Part shown: positions 28,241-36,827 of the stretch, one piece after another
How positions within the stretch are numbered: the first letter of the stretch is position 1
How the letters are laid out: every line of letters starts with the position of its first letter
DNA from: an uncultured Anderseniella sp.
Lineage (GTDB): Bacteria; Pseudomonadota; Alphaproteobacteria; Rhizobiales; Aestuariivirgaceae
Length of the DNA stretch: 64,000 bases
NCBI GenBank assembly: GCA_947488295.1
Contig: CANKYU010000003.1
Location: 186,001 to 250,000, forward strand
Direction: 5' to 3'
Notes under the pieces: generated by a model
What the model saw: the letters and a program-made list of their open reading frames with translations, nothing else
Told to the model about the DNA's origin: nothing
Databases searched by the model: none
Made by a program: the position numbers and the translations under genes

Positions 28241-28627
28241 TTACCAGCAACCGTGGTGCCTCATGCAGCCGCGGTAGTCTCGGCCACGGCCCCACCTGAC
28301 GCGACAGCGGCGATGCCAGCGTTCGCACCGGCCGTACCTGCGAGGTGCGGCATAGAGTGGTATTGTCCACCACGGGACAGCATACCAGTAGCCGCGGTGG
28401 TAGTGGCGGTGACGGCCGCGCCGAGTGCGGTAGCGTCGCCCATGCCTGTTTCTTCTGTAGCGCCGTCGTTCCCTGACCTTTTCTACTGGCAGAACTTCCG
28501 TCGCCTGCGGTACCAGAATAGATGCAGACGGGCTGCTGACGATACCGGCAGATGCGCTGACAGATCCAACTGTGACAAGGCCTAACGTAACTGTTGAGGC
28601 CACAAAGATTGACTTGAGTACTTTCAT
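28241..28627 (-). CDS. Secreted arginine-rich small protein
   Basis: The start at 28627 gives 128 residues: a signal peptide (MKVLKSIFVASTVTLGLVTV..., cleavage near SASA), a Ser/Val-rich linker, then a strongly basic region rich in Arg, His, Tyr and Trp (RERRRYRRNRHGRRYRTRR, GYWYAVPWWTIPLY) with five cysteines near the end. This type is common among exported unknowns of Rhizobiales. Nucleic-acid or envelope binding is possible from charge but not shown. Confidence 0.65.
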   Translation of the reverse strand: MKVLKSIFVASTVTLGLVTVGSVSASAGIVSSPSASILVPQATEVLPVEKVRERRRYRRNRHGRRYRTRRGRHRHYHRGYWYAVPWWTIPLYAAPRRYGRCERWHRRCRVRWGRGRDYRGCMRHHGCW

Positions 28628-28713
28628 ATTCCCTCCGGTGGAGATTAATACGCCCCTCACGGACAGGTTGCGGATTTTTGCGCAACTCCGCATTGACCGG
28701 CATCAAATGTCAC

Positions 28714-29055
28714 TCAGTTGCTGTCAGCTTTTTCAGCCAACCACCTGGCCAGCAATTCATGATGGTGGTGCGGGCAACTGCCGTGATTGTCCAGAAACCT
28801 TGCCAGCGCCTTTACCGCGTTCTCACCGGCACCTCGAACGGAGAACCAGTTGCGCGCCAGGGTTTCCGGCTGGTGGCAACGAACGCAATAGGCTTCATAG
28901 GCCTCATTGGCCGCGGCAACCTGCGACGGATCAAGGCAGTCAGTTTTCTGAGGCTTTTCTTGCGCAGCCGCGCCGGCGCCAATGAATAGTGAGACGCAAA
29001 CGATTACAGCGGAAAGGTTTCCTATTTTGCTCGGCCAAGGCCTGTGTGAGTACAT
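28714..29055 (-). CDS. Small exported c-type cytochrome
   Basis: From ATG 29055 the product has 113 residues: a signal segment (IGNLSAVIVCVSLFIGAGAAA) and one haem site CVRCH, with a HHHH-containing C-terminus that could supply the axial ligand. It looks like a sulfite- or thiosulfate-type small cytochrome, but no partner enzyme is present. The frame is open back to a GTG at 29137 that overlaps the upstream stop; it adds a second CSSCH before the signal segment. The shorter form is preferred. Confidence 0.65.
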   Translation of the reverse strand: MYSHRPWPSKIGNLSAVIVCVSLFIGAGAAAQEKPQKTDCLDPSQVAAANEAYEAYCVRCHQPETLARNWFSVRGAGENAVKALARFLDNHGSCPHHHHELLARWLAEKADSN

Positions 29056-29132
29056 GTGCAAACGCTCAAACGATGGCGTGGGTTTTCCCGGTTTGAGATG
29101 CGAAAGCATCTGTTGGTGGCATGAGCTGCACG

Positions 29133-29591
29133 TCACCCGATCCTGTCGGGCAGTCCGCGCCCATTGTTCCACCAGCGATTGGGATTGTCGCTGGCGGGAT
29201 TGTAATTTGCCCGGCTTGCCCAGTCTTCACGAACAAAGATGACCGGTTCTTCGTAATGATGGACATGCAGGATTGCGTCCATCACCGTTTCCAGAATGGC
29301 GAGGTTCCGTTCTATTGAGATTTTCAGTTCAACAACCGGATAGGTCTCGGTTGCACCGGCCTCAAAACCGTCGACATGGGTTGTCGTGGTTGATCCTGTC
29401 TCCGGCTGTGCGGTTTCCGCGCCAACGGCCGAAATGCTGGCATTTCGCTGGTAGCGCCCGAAGCTCAGCGGGTTTACTCGCATGACCGCGTCCAGGATTT
29501 TGTCTGTATCATCCGGTAGCGTTTGTATTTCCAGCGTCCAGACAGGGACGAGTTTGCCGGATTTTGCCTTGTACTTGGCGAGATCGTTCAT
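29133..29591 (-). CDS. YqfO/Nif3 insert-domain (COG3323-like) protein
   Basis: The 152-residue protein has the pattern of the regulatory insert found within YqfO/Nif3 proteins: FGRYQRNASISAVGAETAQPETGST, then a strand-helix unit PVVELKISIERNLAILETVMDAIL and the H-x-YEEP signature (HVHHYEEPVIFV). It is a standalone version resembling CutA/PII folds, so ligand or metal sensing is plausible. It lies between two small cytochrome genes on the same strand. Confidence 0.6.
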   Translation of the reverse strand: MNDLAKYKAKSGKLVPVWTLEIQTLPDDTDKILDAVMRVNPLSFGRYQRNASISAVGAETAQPETGSTTTTHVDGFEAGATETYPVVELKISIERNLAILETVMDAILHVHHYEEPVIFVREDWASRANYNPASDNPNRWWNNGRGLPDRIG

Positions 29592-29698
29592 GTGGCCTGC
29601 TTCCGTTTGGTGTTGAGGTCCGCTGGCCGGAATACTACCACCATGCTGCTGACAACCTGCTGTCAGTAAGCGGCTACCGAAGAGTGAAGCTGCACAAG

Positions 29699-30055
29699 TC
29701 AGTCACCAGGTCCGGACAGGCTTTTCATATAGGCAAGCATGTCATTGATGGTGTCGATGCTGAGTTCGAACTGCGGCATGGCCGGATGGCCCGTGACAAT
29801 TCCCTCGGCGAAGGCTTCAGCCAGGCTGTCGATGGGATAGCGGTTGTGCAGCGTGCGGAAGGCGGGTGCTTCAGGCATATGACTGTCATCATTCAGGCCA
29901 ATCGCATGGCAGCGCGCGCAATTGCTTGCCACGAAAGCCTTGCCTTTCGCCGCATCTCCATAGGATTGGCTATGGGCCGGCAAACCGGACAACCCCAGCA
30001 TGAGGACAGAAGCTGCTAAAGCAAGTGGAGTGGGAAATCTGATTTTTATCTGCAT
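29699..30055 (-). CDS. Exported class I-like cytochrome c
   Basis: From ATG 30055 (MQIKIRFPTPLALAASVLML) the protein is 118 residues; a start seven codons earlier at 30076 is equally open. A signal peptide with cleavage near AHSQ precedes YGDAAKGKAFVASNCARCHAIG, which holds the CxxCH haem site. HPAMPQFELS supplies the methionine ligand and DMLAYMKSL the closing helix. It is a periplasmic electron carrier. It is divergent from the DUF1877 gene. Confidence 0.85.
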   Translation of the reverse strand: MQIKIRFPTPLALAASVLMLGLSGLPAHSQSYGDAAKGKAFVASNCARCHAIGLNDDSHMPEAPAFRTLHNRYPIDSLAEAFAEGIVTGHPAMPQFELSIDTINDMLAYMKSLSGPGD

Positions 30056-30205
30056 GTCTGAAACGATAGTGGACATGCCGTTTGATCGCCTTGATCAGTG
30101 TCAAATTGGACATTTCCCGAAATAACGGTTTTTGAACTTATCAGGGCTATGCCTTTCTGAGATGACTATGTTTCGCATGCCTAGGAAACTGGTGAGGGTC
30201 CCAAT

Positions 30206-30856
30206 GTGAGCATGATGCTGACGCTGCGCCGTCTTTCAAACGCGGATATGACTGCGCTGCTCGAAAACCCCGAAGAGGTCGTTCCGTGGTTGCGGGACAT
30301 TGACGGATTTGAACAGGTTGCTGCATCCGCAGAACAGCGAACAATGGAGCAGGCAATCTCGGCAGTGGGTCATGAGGTATGGTCCCGCTACCTGGGTGCT
30401 GAGGATGTCATGCGGCCAATGATAGCGACGGCGATGATCGACTATCTGAAGAAGAATGCAGGTCCGGCAATCAGCAGGCCCGAATATCTGGATTTGGACA
30501 AATCCTGGCATATTCTGCATACGCTGATTTCAGGATCGCCTGACACTGCCGACACACCACAAGCGGCTTTGCTGGGCGGGGAAGAGATGGGGCCGTGTGG
30601 TGGCTACGGGCCGGTGCGCGTGCTGCGATCCGAGCAGGTTGTCGAGTTTGCAGACGTGCTTAAACCTCTGGATGTCGACACCTTGAAAAGTCGTGTCGAC
30701 CCAGTCGAACTTCGCAAACAGGGCGTGACCTTTGCCCAAACCGAATTTGATCTGGAACTTCTGGAGTTCGAGATTGAAGATCACTTTCCGGCGCTTCAGA
30801 AGTTCGTACAGGCAACGGCCAAAAAGAAACGCGGACTGCTTCTCATACTGGAGTAA
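30206..30856 (+). CDS. DUF1877 (YfbM-like) protein
   Basis: The 216-residue protein begins with GTG at 30206. It shows the DUF1877 signature DLDKSWHILHTLISG, followed by ALLGGEEMGPCGGYGPVRVLRSEQVVEFADVL, and a helical C-terminus. Family members are soluble single-domain proteins of unknown function. It is alone on this strand and converges with the SDR gene 6 bp away. Confidence 0.82.
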   Translation: MSMMLTLRRLSNADMTALLENPEEVVPWLRDIDGFEQVAASAEQRTMEQAISAVGHEVWSRYLGAEDVMRPMIATAMIDYLKKNAGPAISRPEYLDLDKSWHILHTLISGSPDTADTPQAALLGGEEMGPCGGYGPVRVLRSEQVVEFADVLKPLDVDTLKSRVDPVELRKQGVTFAQTEFDLELLEFEIEDHFPALQKFVQATAKKKRGLLLILE

Positions 30857-30862
30857 GTTGTG

Positions 30863-31645
30863 TCACAGCACTTCGACATTGCCGCAGATGCTGATGACCT
30901 GGCCGGAGATGTTGGCCCCTAAAGGAGAGCACAGGTACATCGCCTGGTTGGCGATGTCTTGCGCGGTGACCATGCGGCGCAGGGATACCTTGTTGATGTA
31001 TTCGCGCTCCATGTCTTCATAGGTGACCCCGGTGGCTTCGGCGCGTGCTGCAATCACTTTTTCAATGCGCGGGCCTTCAACGATGCCTGGCAGCAGGGCA
31101 TTTGCCCGTATGCCGTCGGGGCCCAGTTCGATGGCCAGGCTCTTGATCAGTCCGATGATCGCCCACTTGCTTGCGGCATACGGCGTTCGCCAGGCATAGC
31201 CGAGCCGGCCCGCCACCGAGGAAATGCCGATGATCGATGCATCGCTGGACTGTTTGAGCAACGGGACCGCAAGCCGGGCGCAATAGAACTGGCCGTTCAG
31301 ATTGACGTCGATTGTGTTGCGCCACTCGTTTGTGTTGAGTTCGTCAATACCGCCGGTTGGTCCCGCAATGCCGGCATTGTTGATCAGCACGTCCAGGCCA
31401 CCCAGGTGGGATCTGACGTCTTCAAACAGTGTTGCAACCTGTTGTTCATCGGATACGTCGCAACGGGAGATGCCCCAGTCGGAGAAACTGTTGCGGCAGT
31501 CGTCCAGCGCCGCATCGGACACATCACACACATGCAAATGCGCGCCGGCAGCGGCAAAGGTCTCCGCGATAACCCGGCCGATACCGCCGCCGCCTGCTGT
31601 CACCAGCACGCGCAGACCCGGTTTTAATCCCATTGTCTCAGTCAT
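30863..31645 (-). CDS. Short-chain dehydrogenase/reductase
   Basis: The 260-residue protein is a classical SDR: NAD(P)-binding TAGGGGIG at 16-23, NNAG in the middle, a catalytic Ser (GISSVAG) and Y-x-x-x-K in TPYAASKWA. The acidic residue after the second strand (CDVSD) favours NAD+. It sits 20 bp downstream of the BKACE gene in the same direction, so it probably supplies or consumes a beta-keto acid in that pathway. An acidic cofactor site and the pairing recall carnitine-type routes, by inference. Confidence 0.88.
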   Translation of the reverse strand: MTETMGLKPGLRVLVTAGGGGIGRVIAETFAAAGAHLHVCDVSDAALDDCRNSFSDWGISRCDVSDEQQVATLFEDVRSHLGGLDVLINNAGIAGPTGGIDELNTNEWRNTIDVNLNGQFYCARLAVPLLKQSSDASIIGISSVAGRLGYAWRTPYAASKWAIIGLIKSLAIELGPDGIRANALLPGIVEGPRIEKVIAARAEATGVTYEDMEREYINKVSLRRMVTAQDIANQAMYLCSPLGANISGQVISICGNVEVL

Positions 31646-31665
31646 GGCCCTATACCCTAATGCTT

Positions 31666-32601
31666 TCAGAAACCAACCTGGTCTCCGCCTTTCAGGTCTA
31701 GCATGGCCCGCGCCTCGTCAGGTGTCGCGACATCAAGCGACAGGCCTTCCAGAACCTGGCGCATCTTGCTTACCTGGTCGGCATTGGATTTTGCCAGCTC
31801 ACCCGGCGCGATCCACAAGCTGTCCTCCAGCCCGACACGCACATTGGCACCTTGCGCTGCGCCCATGGAGGCAAGCGGTATCTGGTTGCGCCCGGCTCCC
31901 AGGATCGACCAGCGATAGCTGTCGCCAAACAGTCTGTCAGCAGTGCGCTTCATGTGCATCAGGTCTTCAGGATGCGCGCCGATGCCGCCGAGCAGGCCGA
32001 ACACCGACTGGATGAACAACGGCGTGCGCGCCAGTCCCCGGTCTACAAAATGGGCCAGATTATACAGGTGGGAAATATCGTAACACTCGAACTCGAACCG
32101 GGTGCCGTTGTCATTGCCGACCCGCAGGATTGTCTCGATGTCGTTGAAAGTGTTCTTGAACACCAGGTCGCGCGAGTTTTCCAGATGCGCTCTTTCCCAG
32201 TCGTGGGTGAACTCCGAAAACCGATCGAGCATGGGATAGAGCCCGAAGTTCATGGATCCCATGTTCATCGATGCCACTTCCGGCTTGAACACTGCAGCAG
32301 GGCGCATGCGCTCTGCCACCGTCATGTGCGGACTGCCGCCGGTGGTGATGTTGATCACCGCCTTGCTGGACTGTTTGATGCGTGGCAGGAATTTTTCGAA
32401 CACCTCCGGGTCCTGGGTCGGACGGCCGGTTTCGGGGTCGCGGGCATGCAGGTGGATGATGGCGGCACCTGCTTCAGCAGCGGCAATACCGGCTTCTGCT
32501 ATCTCGTCCGGCGTGACCGGAAGATGCGGCGACATCGACGGTGTATGAATGGCGCCTGTGACGGCACAGGTGATGATGACTTTGCGTTTCGGCTTTGCCA
32601 T
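31666..32601 (-). CDS. Beta-keto acid cleavage enzyme (BKACE, DUF849)
   Basis: The 311-residue TIM-barrel enzyme of the BKACE family condenses a beta-keto acid with acetyl-CoA to give acetoacetate and a new CoA ester. Zinc ligands H50 and H52 lie in IIHLHARDPETGRP, with NITTGG and the SMNMGSMNFG segment also typical. RVGLEDSLW carries the conserved Glu. The subtype (lysine, carnitine or other) cannot be fixed by eye. It forms a two-gene operon with the SDR gene and is divergent from the polyketide synthase. Confidence 0.9.
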   Translation of the reverse strand: MAKPKRKVIITCAVTGAIHTPSMSPHLPVTPDEIAEAGIAAAEAGAAIIHLHARDPETGRPTQDPEVFEKFLPRIKQSSKAVINITTGGSPHMTVAERMRPAAVFKPEVASMNMGSMNFGLYPMLDRFSEFTHDWERAHLENSRDLVFKNTFNDIETILRVGNDNGTRFEFECYDISHLYNLAHFVDRGLARTPLFIQSVFGLLGGIGAHPEDLMHMKRTADRLFGDSYRWSILGAGRNQIPLASMGAAQGANVRVGLEDSLWIAPGELAKSNADQVSKMRQVLEGLSLDVATPDEARAMLDLKGGDQVGF

Positions 32602-32799
32602 GGTGGTTGGGAGTCCTGTTTGTGTCGGGATGCAAGGAGGGTAGCAAGATGATGGTCATACCGGGCCTGCCGGTCAACGCTGTTGTCGCAAGAAAAGTGT
32701 ATATCGTCGCTTGACCTGAGCTCCCAATCCCAGCACATTTTCAGCGCATTGTTTGCCTATAAAGGCTAGTCTTTATCCTTCCTACAGCGGAGAAATCGC

Positions 32800-33981
32800 T
32801 TGGACGTAGTTTTAGCAGGTATGTCCACGGTTGTTCCAGACGCCAAACTACCACAGACCTTGGTTTTGGATTGGGCCCGTCGGACCCTTGGCAGCAGGTT
32901 TGCCCAGTTTGAGCGGATGTCGAAGGCATTCGACAATGCAGGTATTGAGTCCCGTTATGCCGTGGCTGACATGTCCTGGTTTGAAACCCCCAAATCCTGG
33001 CCGGAACGCAATTCGGTGTATCTCGAAGGCGCAACGCAGCTCTTTGTCAGAGCGGCGACCGGCGCGCTGGACGATGCCGGCTGGGAGGCTGATGAGGTAG
33101 ACGCAATCGTCACTGTGTCTTCCACCGGCATTGCCACGCCGACACTTGAGGCGCGCGCCCACCTGGAACTGGGATTTCGCGAGGATGTCACGCGTATACC
33201 GGTCTTCGGACTGGGTTGCGCAGGCGGTGTTTCCGGTCTGGCAATAGCACGGGATTTTGCCGCCGCCCACGAAGGCACAAAAGTGCTCATGGTTGCGGTT
33301 GAGGCCTGCACGGTCTCGTTCTGCGCAGGCATCCCGCGCAAGGCGGATATTATCGGTTCAGCCATATTCGGCGATGGCGCAGCAGCAGTGTGCCTCACCA
33401 GCGAAAACGGCGGTTTGAACGGTCATAATGGCCACAACGGATACAATGGTCACAATGGCCATGGCAGGCATAACGGCAGCAACGGTCATAATGGAAGCAA
33501 TGGCCATAACGGAGCCGATGGTCAAAAGGGCCATAACCTGCACAACGGCAACAAGATCTTTATTGGCAGGGGGTCGCAGAAGATGTGGCCGGACACCTTG
33601 TCGATCATGGGTTGGGAAGTGGATGAAGACAGCCTCGGGGTGGTGTTTGACAAGTCAATTCCAACCTTCACGGAAGACAATTTTTCCTCCGCTGTCAGTG
33701 GCGCACTCGCAAAACTCGGCAAGGATATCAGCCAGATCGACCGCTTTGTCTGCCACCCCGGCGGCACCAAGGTCATTCAGGCGATTGAACAGTGCCTGGA
33801 ACTTAAGCCTGACAGCCTTGAAGAGGAACGCGAGGTATTGCGCAATTTCGGCAATATGTCAGCTCCCACGGTTCTGTTTGTTCTGCAACAGGTCCTGGAG
33901 AAAGATCAGACCGGAGATATGCTGATGTGTGCACTCGGTCCCGGATTTACAGCTTCGTTTCTGCCAATCTCAAGGGCGTAG
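32800..33981 (+). CDS. Type III polyketide synthase with an Asn-Gly-His repeat insert
   Basis: The TTG start at 32800 with GCGGAG upstream gives 393 residues; an ATG at 32821 is an alternative. The catalytic triad is C140 (GLGCAGG), H319 (CHPGGTKV) and N352 (GNMSAPTV), so it can condense malonyl-CoA onto a starter, probably a fatty acyl chain, to form alkylpyrones or alkylresorcinols. Between IGSAIFGDGAAAVCL and IFIGRG an extra segment of about 47 residues (205-251) is made of Asn-Gly-His units. The methyltransferase gene follows after one base, as in bpsAB/srsAB operons. Confidence 0.88.
   Translation: MDVVLAGMSTVVPDAKLPQTLVLDWARRTLGSRFAQFERMSKAFDNAGIESRYAVADMSWFETPKSWPERNSVYLEGATQLFVRAATGALDDAGWEADEVDAIVTVSSTGIATPTLEARAHLELGFREDVTRIPVFGLGCAGGVSGLAIARDFAAAHEGTKVLMVAVEACTVSFCAGIPRKADIIGSAIFGDGAAAVCLTSENGGLNGHNGHNGYNGHNGHGRHNGSNGHNGSNGHNGADGQKGHNLHNGNKIFIGRGSQKMWPDTLSIMGWEVDEDSLGVVFDKSIPTFTEDNFSSAVSGALAKLGKDISQIDRFVCHPGGTKVIQAIEQCLELKPDSLEEEREVLRNFGNMSAPTVLFVLQQVLEKDQTGDMLMCALGPGFTASFLPISRA
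33412..33552 (+). repeat. In-frame Asn-Gly-His coding repeat
   Basis: Degenerate tandem 9-base units (AAC/T GGY CAY) encode NGH with NGS, NGY and NGA variants; nine histidines occur in about 45 residues. The reading frame is kept and the triad residues on either side are intact, so it is an expansion tolerated in a surface loop. Confidence 0.85.
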
Positions 33982-33982
33982 A

Positions 33983-34480
33983 ATGTCGATCTCCATTCCT
34001 GCCCTGTGCCTTCTGATCTTCCTTGTGGTCCAGCGGTTGGGTGAACTGGTGCTGGCGCGGCGCAACACCAGGCGGCTGTTGGCAAAGGGGGCTTACGAAA
34101 CCGGTGCTGAGCATTATCCCCTGATGATCGCGCTGCACGCGTCCTGGCTTGCAGCGCTGGTGTATTATGGTATCGATCAGCCGGTTGCGATTGGGTGGCT
34201 GGCTGTGTTTGCCGTTTTGCAGTTGCTGCGTGCCTGGATCATTTTCAGCCTCGGCGGCAGATGGACGACACGCATTATTGTTGTCAGCGATCCACTTGTT
34301 ACAAAGGGGCCTTTCGCATGGGTCAAGCACCCCAACTACCTGGTGGTAATTGCTGAAATCCTGACCGTGCCGATGATCCTGGGTCTTCCTGTGGTTGCCG
34401 CGGTGTTTTCGGCACTCAATGCCGCCATGCTGACCATACGCATCAGCGCGGAAGAAGCTGCCATCAGACGCTACAGGTGA
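33983..34480 (+). CDS. ICMT-type membrane methyltransferase (bpsB/srsB-like)
   Basis: The 165-residue membrane protein of the isoprenylcysteine carboxyl methyltransferase family has four to five hydrophobic segments. Signatures are QRLGELVLARRNTRRLLAKGA near the start and VTKGPFAWVKHPNYLVVIAEI, the RHPNY-type SAM site. The ATG is one base after the polyketide synthase stop. Homologous pairs methylate the hydroxyl of type III PKS pyrones or resorcinols, the likely role here. It converges with the exporter gene, 4 bp away. Confidence 0.85.
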   Translation: MSISIPALCLLIFLVVQRLGELVLARRNTRRLLAKGAYETGAEHYPLMIALHASWLAALVYYGIDQPVAIGWLAVFAVLQLLRAWIIFSLGGRWTTRIIVVSDPLVTKGPFAWVKHPNYLVVIAEILTVPMILGLPVVAAVFSALNAAMLTIRISAEEAAIRRYR

Positions 34481-34484
34481 AGCT

Positions 34485-36029
34485 TTAGGACGGTTTATCG
34501 ATCCGGCGCACAAACGGAATGAGCAATACGCCGATCGCCGTCAGCGCGGCGACCATCGCCCAGGCATCGTTGATGGCCAGGGTAAGGCCGGCTTTTTCCA
34601 CCTGCGGGCGGATCATCTCCACGATGCTTTCCGGCGGTACGAATGCCACTGACGGAATTTCGTCTATTGAAATGTCCGCAAACGCGGCTGCCTCCGGGTC
34701 CAGGTCGACCAGCTTCGTGCCAATGTCTTTCGAATGCATCTCGACCCGTTGCCAGATCACCGTATCGATGAGGGCCACCCCGATGGCACCGCCCAGGTTG
34801 CGCATCAGGTTGAACAGGGCGCTGCCGTCCGGCACCTTGCTCTCGGCCAGCAGGCCCAACGCAATGCGGGTTGGCGGCAACAGGCAGAACATGATGGCGC
34901 ACCCGCGCACCACCTGCGGCCAGAACATGCCGTCGAAGTCCGTCGCTGCCGTCTGGAAAAAGCTCCAGCCGAGACCTGCCGCAAAACACAGGAACCCGCC
35001 TGCCGTCAGTATTCGCGCATCGACGCGCTGCTCCAGTTGCACCGCGACGGGCGCAGCGAGCAACTGGGCGACACCGGTCACCAGCATTACCAGTCCGATA
35101 TCCAGCGGGCCATGCCCGCGCACCAGGCCGAGAAACACCGGCATCAGGTAAACAGACCCGAACAGGCCCATGCCGAAGATGAAACTGAGCGCACAGGCAA
35201 TGGCGAAATTCCGGTCACAAAACAGACCAAGGTCTGCAATGGGCAGGTCACGGCGCAGCGACCTGACGACAAAGCCGGCCAGCGACACAACCACCGTTGC
35301 CAGCAGGCACAGGATCAGCAAAGAGGTCCAGCCGCGCTCCGGCGCCTCCTTGAGCGAGATTTCAAGCAGCGCAAGGCCCAGTGCGAGGGCAGCCAGCCCG
35401 AGCCAGTCCATGCGCCGCAAAAGCCGAAAGTCGCCGGAAGCCTTTGGCAGCAAAACCGCTGCTATGGCCACCGAGGCAATACCGGGCAGAACATTGACGA
35501 GGAACAGCCACGGCCAGCTGTAGGTCTGGGTGATATAGCCACCGACCGTTGGGCCCAGCGTGGGGGCCAGCACTGCCAGCACTCCGGCAATTGTCGTGGC
35601 TATACCCTGCTGGCGGACCGGGAACATCAGGAACACAGCGGAAAACACCAGCGGGATAAGACACCCTCCGGCCAGCCCCTGCACGATACGGAAGAAGATC
35701 AGGGTGGCAAAGTCGGGGCTGAAGGCGCAGCCGATAGAGGCCAGAGTAAACAGACTGAGTGCACCCAGAAAAAGGCGCCGTCCCGACAGTGCGCGCGACA
35801 ACAGCCCGGTCAGCGGTATCGCGATTACCTCGGCGATCAGATAGGAGGTCTGGATCCAGCTCATCCGGTCCGGCGAGATTTTGAGGGCGTCGCGAATGGC
35901 CGGGAGTGAGGTGGCGACAATCTGGATGTCCAGAATGGCCATGAACATGCCGACGCACATGGCTGAAAATCCTGCCCAGACTTTCCAGCCTACGCGATCG
36001 CGCAAAACCCCTGCCTGCACGGTCGTCAC
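34485..36029 (-). CDS. DHA2-family MFS drug/metabolite exporter
   Basis: The 514-residue, 14-helix transporter is of the EmrB/QacA type. Motif A-like LLSRALSGRRLFLG, the motif around IVQGLAGGCLIPLVF and motif C GVLAVLAPTLGPTVGGYIT can be read. Such proteins exchange protons for lipophilic compounds, usually with a periplasmic adaptor, which is absent here. Facing the PKS operon, it might export its product, but convergent genes need not be linked. Confidence 0.9.
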   Translation of the reverse strand: MTTVQAGVLRDRVGWKVWAGFSAMCVGMFMAILDIQIVATSLPAIRDALKISPDRMSWIQTSYLIAEVIAIPLTGLLSRALSGRRLFLGALSLFTLASIGCAFSPDFATLIFFRIVQGLAGGCLIPLVFSAVFLMFPVRQQGIATTIAGVLAVLAPTLGPTVGGYITQTYSWPWLFLVNVLPGIASVAIAAVLLPKASGDFRLLRRMDWLGLAALALGLALLEISLKEAPERGWTSLLILCLLATVVVSLAGFVVRSLRRDLPIADLGLFCDRNFAIACALSFIFGMGLFGSVYLMPVFLGLVRGHGPLDIGLVMLVTGVAQLLAAPVAVQLEQRVDARILTAGGFLCFAAGLGWSFFQTAATDFDGMFWPQVVRGCAIMFCLLPPTRIALGLLAESKVPDGSALFNLMRNLGGAIGVALIDTVIWQRVEMHSKDIGTKLVDLDPEAAAFADISIDEIPSVAFVPPESIVEMIRPQVEKAGLTLAINDAWAMVAALTAIGVLLIPFVRRIDKPS

Positions 36030-36227
36030 TTTACTATGGCTGAGGGTGCCGTCAGGTCCCGTATCGCATTGGGTGCAGGCTTGATAGTCACAAATATTAC
36101 CCCTTCATTACGGCACGGTTTCCAGAAGTAGCGCATATTGCAGCGGGCTTTTCCACACCCTTGTTGTCTCTCTGTCAATGATGCCTACATCATTTCGACA
36201 ACCCGATGTCGTCCCGGCATCGTGAGC

Positions 36228-36270
36228 CTGTAGCGACATGGGTTCAAGTGAACCCAGAAAGTTGCTCCAG
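36228..36270. repeat. Composite palindromic element, copy 2 (decayed)
   Basis: GGGTTCA-AG-TGAACCC (36240-36255) and TGCTCCAG (36263-36270) match copy 1 at 22137-22178 in order and near-identical spacing. The left arm is altered (CTGTAGCGACAT). It lies in the 300-bp gap between the exporter and usg, where I see no gene. Confidence 0.6.
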
Positions 36271-36329
36271 CATTTTGAAAGCGATCAGTTTTATGATTTT
36301 TGATTGATTCAATCAAAAATCATACTGAT

Positions 36330-36599
36330 TTAGTGCAATCGCCATTCCGCATCGACCATTCGCAACTCAGCTGGTCCAACGAGTTTCTTGTGTGCGACGC
36401 GAACCTCGGCAAGTGGGCCGTCGAGGTTTTCCGCCCAGAAATCAAGAAACCGCACCAGGCGGGGGAAGCGCGGGGCAAGATCATATTCCTGCCAGACATA
36501 GCTTTGCAGCAGGTTGCGATGGTCAGGCATCCGGTAGGTAATTTCTGCCGTCGTCAGGCTCCAGCCGAGAAGTTGGCAATGCAAGTGGTTTTCGAGCAT
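36330..36599 (-). CDS. usg: Usg family protein
   Basis: From ATG 36599 the protein is 89 residues and matches the alphaproteobacterial Usg family almost throughout (LLGWSLTTAEITYRMPDHR, LLQSYVWQEYDLAPRFPRL, FWAENLDGPL). Usg is named for its place upstream of trpF in some Caulobacter-type operons, but its function is unproven. No trp genes lie nearby here. The frame is open to 36644, but the upstream part is not family-like. Confidence 0.85.
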   Translation of the reverse strand: MLENHLHCQLLGWSLTTAEITYRMPDHRNLLQSYVWQEYDLAPRFPRLVRFLDFWAENLDGPLAEVRVAHKKLVGPAELRMVDAEWRLH

Positions 36600-36827
36600 G
36601 GTTTTCCTTTCACCGTGAAAACAGCCGCTGCGGCGCGAAGCCATTGAGCTTGGCTCACGTCAAAACGACTCATCCAGTATACTTTGTGAAAAGAAAACAG
36701 CTATATGTTTCAGATATTTAGCAGCCGTCACAGCAGAGTGCTAACAATCATCGGCTAAGTGCTCGTTTGCAACGGGACAGAAGCTGGGTGCCTGTTCGGT
36801 TCAGTCCCAAAATGATGTTACGGCATC

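Noticed and set aside
33358..33543. Repeat in the polyketide synthase gene read as a CRISPR array or a minus-strand small gene
   Set aside because: The units are 9 bases, in frame, and encode a continuous loop with no spacers. The minus-strand frame is only the mirror of the repeat.
34734..35909. 391-codon plus-strand frame opposite the MFS exporter
   Set aside because: The Gln/Arg/His-rich product has no domain; the minus-strand exporter has clear 14-helix structure.
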